DNA from: Methanosarcinales archaeon
GTDB lineage: Archaea > Halobacteriota > Methanosarcinia > Methanosarcinales > Methanogasteraceae
Assembly (NCBI GenBank): GCA_030606635.1
Contig: JAUWGA010000034.1
Coordinates: forward strand, 1 to 12,170
Length of the DNA stretch: 12,170 nt
Direction of reading: 5' to 3'
Every line of letters starts with the position of its first letter. The stretch's first letter is position 1. Of the stretch, positions 7,286-12,170 are shown piece by piece. The notes below the pieces were generated by a model. That model saw only the letters and a list, made by a program, of their open reading frames with translations, had not been told where the DNA came from and searched no databases. A program made the translations under genes and the position numbers.

Positions 7286-7525
7286 GTGATTACAACAATA
7301 ACGACTGTGACAACGGTAACAACTGTTACGGCGGCGGCTGCAACCGCACTTGGCGCTGTAGGGACTGTATTATTGATCTGCCTCCTTATCGTCAAGGAAC
7401 TATCGGATTCACACGGTGGCGCCAGATCGCAGAAATTGGCGAGAAACACCGTGCTGGTGATTATACCTCTTCTCTTTGCATTTGCAATGATTGTGCTTGT
7501 TACGACCATGGAGGTGCTTAAATGA
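7286..7525 (+). CDS. Small two-helix membrane protein with a Thr/Val-repeat N-terminus
   Basis: From a GTG at 7286 the product is 79 residues. It opens with a run of short Ile/Val-Thr-Thr units (ITTITTVTTVTTVT, 2-15) and continues with an Ala-rich transmembrane helix (about 17-36). A basic loop follows (VKELSDSHGG, RSQKLAR) and then a second transmembrane helix (about 54-73). The start is chosen for the GGAG at 7271-7274, although the 11-base spacing is long. The frame is open further upstream without a good site. Its stop (tga 7523-7525) overlaps the next gene's ATG as ATGA, so the two are translationally coupled. I recall similar small Thr-repeat membrane proteins in archaeal genomes but know no function. 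The coupling suggests a helper for, or partner of, the PGF-CTERM protein. Confidence 0.7.
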   Translation: MITTITTVTTVTTVTAAAATALGAVGTVLLICLLIVKELSDSHGGARSQKLARNTVLVIIPLLFAFAMIVLVTTMEVLK

Positions 7526-9132
7526 AACATTATATCCTTGCCATGGTGGTGCTATTCTCCTTAGCAGCGCCTGCAATGGCAGCGACCCTGAATGCGACCC
7601 AGACCTCATACACGGAGATGTGGGTAAACGGAACCGAATTTACTCCGAATGCGACAGTAACGCTATCGACATCGACGATCGTTCCGGTCACATCACCAGG
7701 TAGTGCGTATTCATACGAGATGACCGGGATGTATCTACCAGCAGGTTCGGTTCTTACACTCAAAGCTTCGCCAGTAAAGGGTGACCTCAATCTACATGTG
7801 AAGAAGAAATGGATTCTCATGAGGACTTACAAATACCCTGCCGACCCAACCGGGACTGTGCATGTGAAACGCAGTATCCCATCATGGATTGCAGGCACAT
7901 TCCAGACCATACGGGTGTATGGAACAACAACAGACCCCCGTGTTGTAGTAAACCTGAGTGTCACAGTGCAGCAGGATGTGACTGCGGACGAGAGTGGATC
8001 GTTTAGTGAGCTTGTCAATATAAACGCGATTCCGGCTGGCAACTACACAATAACCGCGACCGATGGCACCAATAGTGCCACAACAAATATAACCATATAT
8101 GGGCTGCTGTACCGTATCGCGATAACAAAACCGGATACAAGCGAGCTGACACTGAACACAACCAAAGGTTATCCATTTGAAGCAACAGGATATGATTTCG
8201 GAGATAATGTGGTGCAGAATGTGGCATTCGTCTGGTGGAGTAGCATCACTTACGTTGGAACGATCGATTCAACAGGCTACTTTGAAGCGGATAAAGCAGG
8301 GAATACAGAGGTGTATGCGAGGAGCGGCGCGAAAGAGAGTAATCACGTAATCGTGTATGTGAACGCGCCGACCGTGTCAGGAGATATCAAAGGCGGAAGT
8401 GGTAATGCTACATCAGGCAATTCAAATGCGGGTGTAACCTTAAACGACACGGTGGTCAGCGGCACGGTCAATATAACAGAGGTCGGCGATCCTACTAATA
8501 ACACAGACGATGCGAACCTTGGTCTAAGTTCTGGTAACCAACTCGTGAAAGGCGCGGTCGTGAATGCAAGTCCGTCGATCCTTGATGCGCTCGATGCGGA
8601 CGCTGTGAACGGTACCAGTTGGGTGCAGATCAGGATGGGGTATAATCAGTCGGTGATCAATTCACTCGGGATCAAGGAGAGTAAACTGAATATCTGGAAG
8701 TACAATGTGACCACCTACGTCTGGGAGCTGGTCAAAAACCAGCCATACTGTCTCGAAAGTGGCAGAGACATGGCAGCAAACCATCTTTGGGTAAATGTAA
8801 CCCACCTCTGCTCATTCGCGCTCGTGGGCACTACGATTCCATCGTCATCCGGAGGTGGCGGTGGAGATGGTACATATCCGCCGGGATGGTTCGAAACTCC
8901 GACACCAGCACCCACAGCAACGCCTACATCAACCCCGCCGCCAGGAGTGACGCCATCGTCAGCAGGGGGTGGTGTGCTGCCAGCGCCCGCGAAACCTGCA
9001 GAGGCAGGCAAGACTCCAGCTGTGCCGGCGGGAGAAGAGCCCACGAAGAAGGATGTACCCGGCTTCACAGCGGTATTTGCGATCGCAGGGATGCTTGCAA
9101 TCGCCTATATGGTGATGCAGCGGCGCAGATAG
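7522..9132 (+). CDS. Secreted surface protein with PGF-CTERM sorting signal
   Basis: The 536-residue protein has a signal peptide (1-20, a hydrophobic core ending APAMA). Next come several beta-rich Ig-like regions (about 21-290, including TGYFEADKAGNTEVYARSGA, a Big-like pattern) and an Asn/Gly/Thr-rich middle domain (about 290-438). A low-complexity Gly then Pro/Thr/Ala linker (about 439-511) leads to the sorting tail: VPGF (512-515), a hydrophobic helix (about 516-532) and terminal RRR. Tripartite tails of this kind are PGF-CTERM signals, cleaved by archaeosortase A, with lipid attachment shown in haloarchaea. Many N-x-S/T sequons suggest heavy N-glycosylation. The ATG follows GGAGGTG (7510-7516) and overlaps the upstream stop. 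It could be an S-layer-associated protein rather than the main S-layer protein. No archaeosortase gene is in the window. Confidence 0.88.
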   Translation: MKHYILAMVVLFSLAAPAMAATLNATQTSYTEMWVNGTEFTPNATVTLSTSTIVPVTSPGSAYSYEMTGMYLPAGSVLTLKASPVKGDLNLHVKKKWILMRTYKYPADPTGTVHVKRSIPSWIAGTFQTIRVYGTTTDPRVVVNLSVTVQQDVTADESGSFSELVNINAIPAGNYTITATDGTNSATTNITIYGLLYRIAITKPDTSELTLNTTKGYPFEATGYDFGDNVVQNVAFVWWSSITYVGTIDSTGYFEADKAGNTEVYARSGAKESNHVIVYVNAPTVSGDIKGGSGNATSGNSNAGVTLNDTVVSGTVNITEVGDPTNNTDDANLGLSSGNQLVKGAVVNASPSILDALDADAVNGTSWVQIRMGYNQSVINSLGIKESKLNIWKYNVTTYVWELVKNQPYCLESGRDMAANHLWVNVTHLCSFALVGTTIPSSSGGGGGDGTYPPGWFETPTPAPTATPTSTPPPGVTPSSAGGGVLPAPAKPAEAGKTPAVPAGEEPTKKDVPGFTAVFAIAGMLAIAYMVMQRRR

Positions 9133-9158
9133 AGCGGTCAAGCACCCGCATGAATAGC

Positions 9159-9186
9159 ATCCGTCCACCAATTGGGTTGGGCGGAT
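9159..9186 (+). terminator. Hairpin after the surface-protein gene
   Basis: atccgtcca (9159-9167) pairs with tgggcggat (9178-9186), nine pairs including one G-T, with two further C-G pairs possible above a bulge. No T-run follows, so it may stabilise or process the 3' end rather than terminate. Confidence 0.4.
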
Positions 9187-9217
9187 GAAACATGCAACCG
9201 ATGATATGGATGATTCG

Positions 9218-9412
9218 ATGATTCCAATAGCAAGACCTCAGGTTGGCGATCCGGAGATCGAGAACGTGGTGCACGTACTGAGATCGGGTATATGCTGGCA
9301 GGCGGGAGGTTTGGCGGTGCTGGATGGCGGGATCGATGCAGATGGTGCCGTATTTGATGTGCCTGAAAGGATGTTCGAACATATCGCCAAAGAAATAAAT
9401 CTACTTTCTTGA
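9218..9412 (+). pseudogene. N-terminal remnant of a DegT/DnrJ/EryC1 sugar aminotransferase
   Basis: From the ATG at 9218 the translation begins MIPIARPQVGDPEIENVVHV and continues LRSGI, the typical opening of PLP-dependent sugar aminotransferases, which make amino-sugar nucleotides for surface glycans. The next part (QAGGLAVLDGGIDADGAVFD) still aligns loosely with the family's Q-G-x-x-V-A-x-L-E stretch, then sense is lost. The frame stops at 9410-9412 after 64 residues, compared with about 370 in intact enzymes. The PLP-binding lysine and all of the core are missing. The frame also extends upstream to an ATG at 9185, inside the hairpin. I read it as a degraded gene or truncated leftover of a sugar locus, related in theme to the broken wecB further on. 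Confidence 0.6.
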
Positions 9413-9744
9413 GTGCAGGTGCATGTACATCTGGCACCCACACGCGAAGGTTTAAATAGAAATGAAAGAAGGAATATACCACCATATACAGTGGTGAAAA
9501 TGCAGATATAAACTGAAATGTGCGGAGATTTGCAAAATGGGGGGGTCCTGATATATAAGTCAACTATCGTGCCGAAGCTCGCCGTCGTGGCAATGCAGAG
9601 ACGGCTGTTGCAGATATATGTGGAACCAGATGATATAAAGGAAGGAGGATTGGTGAAACATGTCAGAGATTTCAAGCGATCCAGCAGCATTGAAGCATCC
9701 TGGAAAGAAAACATACTCAGGTTGAGCGTCCCCGGGGTGGCTGT
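9413..9744. other. Gene-poor stretch with promoter-like and hairpin signals
   Basis: This region holds no firm gene. Just after the aminotransferase remnant is an imperfect hairpin (gtgcag 9413-9418 against ctggcac 9431-9437) around the palindrome atgtacat (9423-9430). A good TATA box (tttaaata, 9451-9458) follows, with the inverted repeat accac/gtggt (9478-9482, 9491-9495) at the expected transcription start. A second TATA-like tatataag lies at 9553-9560, and a strong AAGGAGG ribosome site at 9642-9648. Together these look like the promoter and leader of the glycosyltransferase operon, possibly over a decayed gene. Confidence 0.5.
9451..9495 (+). promoter_or_regulatory. TATA box and inverted repeat, likely promoter of the glycosyltransferase operon
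   Basis: cgaaggtttaaata reads as a BRE plus TATA box. Transcription would start near 9480, where the inverted repeat accac-(8)-gtggt lies. The repeat could be an operator or a 5' RNA hairpin. The next sound coding region in this direction is the GT2 gene at 9745. Confidence 0.5.
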
Positions 9745-9748
9745 ATGA
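9518..9748 (+). CDS. Doubtful ORF ending in an ATGA overlap with the glycosyltransferase gene
   Basis: This open frame of 76 residues stops at tga 9746-9748, sharing ATGA with the GT2 start, which is common for real operon neighbours. No ribosome site precedes its ATG at 9518. A strong AAGGAGG at 9642-9648 lies inside it and fits a GTG at 9653, giving a 31-residue peptide (MKHVRDFKRSSSIEASWKEN then ILRLSVPGVAV). It also lies before an out-of-frame ATG at 9660, giving a 21-residue peptide beginning MSEISSDPAALKHPGKK. The early stretch GGVLIYKSTIVP faintly recalls the KGDVVIYKSTVP-type motif of sugar-nucleotide dehydrogenases, but this is too weak for a call. It may be a leader peptide or gene debris. 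Confidence 0.3.
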   Translation: MCGDLQNGGVLIYKSTIVPKLAVVAMQRRLLQIYVEPDDIKEGGLVKHVRDFKRSSSIEASWKENILRLSVPGVAV

Positions 9749-10638
9749 GTTTCGTCGTAGCAGTGCTGCCAGCATACAATGAAGAAATTGCAATAGGAAG
9801 CGTCGTCCTGCGCACAAAGGAATGCGTGGATGAGGTCGTTGTGATCGATGACGGTAGCACAGACAAAACCGTGCAGATAGCTGAGGCAGCAGGAGCCCGC
9901 GTGATACCACATGATGACAACATGGGAAAAGGTGCTGCTCTCAAGACTGGCTTCGATATCGAATCAAAAAATGGTGCTGACATAATTGTCACCCTCGATT
10001 CTGACGGACAGCATAATCCTGACGAAATACCACATCTCATAGCCCCAATCCTTGCCGGCGAGGCAGACATGGTCAACGGCAGTCGTTACATAAACGGCAA
10101 CGGCAAGAACACGCCTGCATACCGCCGCATAGGTCAGCGCATCCTTGACTGCGTCACCAACGTGAACACTGGACAGAGCATTACAGATACGCAGAGCGGA
10201 TTTCGGGCATTTGCTGCCCACACATTGCCGGTGTTCCGATTCAAGTCGAACGGACTGGCGATAGAGAGCGAGATGCTGGCGGATGCTGCGAAGGCGGGGC
10301 TGAGGGTGAAGGAAGTGGAGATCGGGGTGCGGTATGATGTGGACTGTTCCACCGAGAATCCGGTTTCTCATGGGGTTGGCGTGCTCAACACAGTGATCTG
10401 GCTCATCGCAGAGAAGAGACCTCTGCTGTATATCGGGGGACCCGGATTCATCATGAGTCTTGCCGGGGTCTTCTTCGGGATACGGCTGCTTCAGCTATAT
10501 AACCAGACCAGATACTTCTCACTTGCTTATGCGATGCTTGTGGCGATATTCTTGATTCTCGGTGCGCTCGGGCTTTTTATGGGGCTGATGCTGAATGCGA
10601 TCTCGAGGTTGCGAGATGGAGAGGGGGGTCGTGGATGA
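9745..10638 (+). CDS. GT2 glycosyltransferase with two C-terminal membrane helices (dolichyl-phosphate sugar synthase type)
   Basis: This enzyme would transfer a sugar from a nucleotide donor to a lipid carrier or growing glycan at the cytoplasmic face of the membrane. The 297-residue protein has a GT-A fold domain (1-225) with LPAYNEE (8-14), DDGSTD (35-40), NMGKGAA (59-65) and the metal-binding DSDGQH (85-90, D85 and D87). GSRY (112-115) and the acceptor-side TQSGFRA (149-155) follow. Two transmembrane helices close the chain (about 228-250 and 260-284). It resembles DPM1- and GtrB-like proteins and archaeal N-glycosylation transferases, but the sugar cannot be told. The ATG follows GGGGTGG (9733-9739). 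Its stop overlaps the start of the broken wecB as ATGA, so the two once formed an operon. The gene itself looks intact. Confidence 0.92.
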   Translation: MSFVVAVLPAYNEEIAIGSVVLRTKECVDEVVVIDDGSTDKTVQIAEAAGARVIPHDDNMGKGAALKTGFDIESKNGADIIVTLDSDGQHNPDEIPHLIAPILAGEADMVNGSRYINGNGKNTPAYRRIGQRILDCVTNVNTGQSITDTQSGFRAFAAHTLPVFRFKSNGLAIESEMLADAAKAGLRVKEVEIGVRYDVDCSTENPVSHGVGVLNTVIWLIAEKRPLLYIGGPGFIMSLAGVFFGIRLLQLYNQTRYFSLAYAMLVAIFLILGALGLFMGLMLNAISRLRDGEGGRG

Positions 10639-11007
10639 AGACATGTGTTATTCTCGGCACACGCCCGGAGGTGATCAAGATGTCTCCCGTGGTGCGGGCA
10701 TGCGAGGGCTCGGGGCTGGACTGGTTTATGGTTCATACCGGGCAGCATTACTCGTATAGCGTGGATCGAGTGTTCTTGAGGAGATAGAGTTGCCAGAGGC
10801 TGGGTACGATCCGGATGTCGGGTCGAACACGCTTGCGGGAACAGAGCCAGAGAGGATATTTAGAGGGGTGAGGACAATACTTAACAGCAAGAGCAACTGG
10901 AGGAACCCATTTGGGGATGGGGGGCTGGAGAGGAGATTGTGGAAATGTTAATAGATGAGAAGATGCGATTAATAAACGATATGGTTTCAAATCTCCGAAA
11001 GACGTAG
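10635..11007 (+). pseudogene. wecB: Broken UDP-GlcNAc 2-epimerase gene (wecB-like) with internal deletion and two frameshifts
   Basis: Intact WecB interconverts UDP-GlcNAc and UDP-ManNAc and is about 360-380 residues. Here the ATG at 10635 opens a proper N-terminus (CVILGTRPEVIKMSP, then HTGQHYSY) that meets a stop at 10785-10787. One missing base near 10776-10778 moves the sense to another frame (EEIELPEAGYDPDVGS). This joins directly to C-terminal family sequence (NTLAGTEPERIFRGVRTIL, NWRNPFGDG), so roughly 230 central residues are gone. An extra G in the run at about 10918-10924 shifts the frame again, where GEEIVEMLIDEKMRLINDM continues to tag 11005-11007. The protein cannot be functional. 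A second copy begins at 11905. The gene was once coupled to the upstream glycosyltransferase by an ATGA overlap. Confidence 0.88.
10718..10758 (+). repeat. 41-base block shared with the second wecB copy (copy 1)
   Basis: Positions 10718-10758 match 11994-12034 with one mismatch (10730 against 12006), and the last 28 bases are identical. The block encodes DWF-x-VHTGQHYSY of the epimerase. The surrounding wecB sequence is less similar, so this may be a conserved patch, a gene-conversion tract or a recent duplication. Confidence 0.85.
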
Positions 11008-11051
11008 TCAGGAATGTGGATTAAAAGAATTACAAAAGAGGTGATATGTTG

Positions 11052-11354
11052 ATGGATATAGACGTAGTGAAAGAAGGTATAAATAGCCTTGTACGTGCAG
11101 GATATTATGAAAATAGGGACAAATTGTTTGACGATGCGTTCAGGACGATGTTGGAGGTGCGACCGGCACTAAAAACAGAGATGGCAATAGAATTATACAA
11201 GGGAGAGAGGATATCATTGAGCAGGGCAGCCGAAATTGCTGGCATGTCCATAGAGGGGTTTAAAAATGTTTTAGAGCAGAGAGGGATAAAAATAATTGTT
11301 AAAGTACCTTCGGAGGATAAGATCAGGAAGGGAGTTGAGTTGATCATTGGATAA
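11052..11354 (+). CDS. UPF0175-family antitoxin-like protein
   Basis: The 100-residue protein has a basic N-terminal half and a helix-turn-helix-like segment (about 55-79: SLSRAAEIAGMSIEGFKNVL, then EQRGI), the hallmark of UPF0175 proteins. These are usually found next to PIN-type toxins and are taken to be antitoxins that bind their toxin and promoter. I choose the ATG at 11052 because gaggtg (11038-11043) lies eight bases before it. An in-frame ATG at 11046 is too close to that site. Its last 8 bases overlap the start of the PIN gene, so the pair is co-translated. The base composition looks more A/T-rich than in the flanking sugar genes, which hints at acquisition by transfer. Confidence 0.82.
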   Translation: MDIDVVKEGINSLVRAGYYENRDKLFDDAFRTMLEVRPALKTEMAIELYKGERISLSRAAEIAGMSIEGFKNVLEQRGIKIIVKVPSEDKIRKGVELIIG

Positions 11355-11841
11355 GGTAGTCATTCCGGACACCGATGTGGCAAGTGTGTTCGCAAAGATA
11401 AAGCGATTGGAGCTGTTAAAGAGGTTATTCTCAAAGCATTGTATTGTAATAACGCCTGAGATCTATGAGGAGTTAGTAACTTCACTGGACTACGGATATA
11501 CGTTTCCACTGGATATATTCAGATATTTTGAGGTGTTGTACCCATCAAAAGAAGAAAATGTGGAATATCAAAGATTGCTAATAGAAAAGAGGAGATTGGG
11601 GAAGGGGGAATTGGAGGCAATAAGCATTTGCAAGCACAGGGGGTACGTATTCTCTTCAATAGATAGTGCTGCGTTAAAATTTGCCGAGGAGGATGGTGTT
11701 GGGACGATATGGCTACATTCCATACTCAGATCATTATGGGAATCCGGTCTGCAATCGAAAGATGAAGTCCGGAATATCATAACAGAGATTGAGAAGAAAG
11801 ATAACACGAGGATAAAAGATGTTGAAGCGATATTCAGGTGA
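11347..11841 (+). CDS. PIN-like (DUF3368-type) toxin nuclease
   Basis: The 164-residue protein has the PIN-domain layout: an N-terminal strand with acidic residues VIPDTD (D8, D10), ITPEIYEEL (E41/E42), the central GKGELEAISICKHRGYVF (E88, E90) and SSIDSAALKFAEEDGV (D106). PIN toxins are Mg-dependent RNases that cut tRNA, rRNA or mRNA. The acidic set needed for metal binding appears present, so it may be active. The start is a TTG at 11347 that overlaps the end of the UPF0175 gene by 8 bases. A GGAG at 11331-11334 is the nearest ribosome site, with 12-base spacing. Pairing with UPF0175 supports a type II toxin-antitoxin module lying between two wecB copies. A non-toxic role cannot be excluded. 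Confidence 0.82.
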   Translation: MDKVVIPDTDVASVFAKIKRLELLKRLFSKHCIVITPEIYEELVTSLDYGYTFPLDIFRYFEVLYPSKEENVEYQRLLIEKRRLGKGELEAISICKHRGYVFSSIDSAALKFAEEDGVGTIWLHSILRSLWESGLQSKDEVRNIITEIEKKDNTRIKDVEAIFR

Positions 11842-11904
11842 ATGTTGTATTCAAGGGGGTAGAAGGTAACAATGGGTGCAGAGAATGAGTATGGGGGAAA
11901 ATCG

Positions 11905-12170
11905 ATGATGGAGAAGATCTGCATCATTCTCGGAACCAGACCGGAGATCATCAAGATGTCGCCTGTGATGCGGGCGTGCGAGCGGCAGGGGGCGGACTGG
12001 TTTATAGTTCATACCGGGCAGCATTACTCGTATAACATGGATCGGGTCTTTTTTGAGCAGCTTGGGCTGCCGGATGCGAAGTATAATCTTGATGTTGGGT
12101 CCGTGTCAGGGGGGCATGGGGTGCAGACCGGGAGGATGCTTGCAGGTATTGAAGAGGTTTTGATAAAAGA
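11905..12170 (+). CDS. wecB: UDP-N-acetylglucosamine 2-epimerase, N-terminal part (runs off the window)
   Basis: The frame is open to the window's end and encodes the first 88 residues of a WecB-type epimerase, which makes UDP-ManNAc for surface polysaccharide or glycan. ICIILGTRPEIIKMSPVMRA (5-24), VHTGQHYSYNMDRVFFEQLG and LDVGS are typical, followed by a Gly-rich GGHGVQTGRML. No defects are visible in this part. I choose ATG 11905 (the next codon is also ATG) because GGGGGA at 11893-11898 lies before it and family members begin near here. An in-frame ATG at 11872 with an AAGG site would add 11 residues. The coding text is the intact counterpart of the broken copy at 10635. Confidence 0.85.
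   Translation, partial: MMEKICIILGTRPEIIKMSPVMRACERQGADWFIVHTGQHYSYNMDRVFFEQLGLPDAKYNLDVGSVSGGHGVQTGRMLAGIEEVLIK
11994..12034 (+). repeat. 41-base block shared with the broken wecB copy (copy 2)
   Basis: Direct-orientation partner of 10718-10758, one mismatch in 41. Recombination between the two would delete 1276 bases, including the whole UPF0175/PIN pair, and fuse the 5' end of the first wecB to the second. Confidence 0.85.

Noticed and set aside
7286..7340. Possible simple DNA repeat (aca/act units) as a phase-variation tract
   Set aside because: The Thr codons vary (aca, acg, act) and the units are not identical at base level, so slippage-driven phase variation is unlikely.
8715..9068. 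Minus-strand Gly/Val/Pro-rich open frame opposite the surface-protein linker
   Set aside because: It is the mirror of the low-complexity Pro/Thr/Gly linker coding region and has no independent support.
9238..9912. Minus-strand open frame of 224 residues opposite the GT2 start and the gene-poor region
   Set aside because: It is very rich in Cys, Ser and Thr with no recognisable motif, overlaps the well-supported glycosyltransferase and the aminotransferase remnant, and has no ribosome site. It is best read as a shadow frame.
1..12170. tRNA genes, CRISPR array, insertion sequence or integrase
   Set aside because: I saw no cloverleaf-like sequence, no regularly spaced repeats, and no transposase or recombinase motifs on either strand. 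The TA pair has no visible terminal repeats or target duplication.

Overview
The window looks like a euryarchaeal chromosome, most likely from the methanogen, anaerobic methanotroph or alkanotroph side of the Euryarchaeota. The evidence is archaeal-style TATA boxes (for example tttaaata and tatttata), strong GGAGG ribosome binding sites, a long archaeal-type cis-prenyltransferase, a DUF1616 protein, and a secreted protein ending in a PGF-CTERM sorting signal, which is the mark of archaeosortase. I cannot name the genus from the sequence alone.

Layout. Positions 1-135 hold the C-terminus of a membrane protein. Next is a tiny cysteine-rich protein (156-254) whose family-like C-terminus continues only after a one-base shift (to 288). 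Positions 429-1133 encode a protein made of three FeoA-type domains, followed by a hairpin and then a coiled-coil DUF2325 protein (1214-2365). Convergent to these is a minus-strand group: cis-prenyltransferase (6210-5311), a DUF1616 membrane protein (5246-4791) and a large double von Willebrand-type membrane protein (4748-2370). A minus-strand CPBP-family membrane protease (7196-6414) shares a short divergent promoter region with a plus-strand pair. That pair is a small membrane protein with a Thr/Val-repeat N-terminus, translationally coupled by an ATGA overlap to a secreted PGF-CTERM surface protein (7522-9132).

From 9133 onward the window becomes an eroded surface-polysaccharide or glycan locus. 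It holds a short N-terminal DegT-type aminotransferase remnant (9218-9412), a gene-poor stretch with promoter-like and hairpin signals, and an intact GT2 glycosyltransferase (9745-10638). A broken UDP-GlcNAc 2-epimerase (wecB-like) follows at 10635-11007, with a large internal deletion and two frameshifts. Then come a UPF0175/PIN toxin-antitoxin-like pair (about 11052-11841) and the start of a second, apparently healthy wecB that runs off the window at 12170. The two wecB copies share a 41-base block with one mismatch, so the toxin-antitoxin pair sits between paralogous or duplicated copies of the same sugar gene.

How the genes fit together: the cis-prenyltransferase would supply the polyprenyl carrier, GT2 and WecB the activated sugars, and the PGF-CTERM protein is a likely glycosylated surface product. 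The central and right parts of the window therefore read as cell-envelope biogenesis. The FeoA/DUF2325 pair at the left may concern iron or metal handling.
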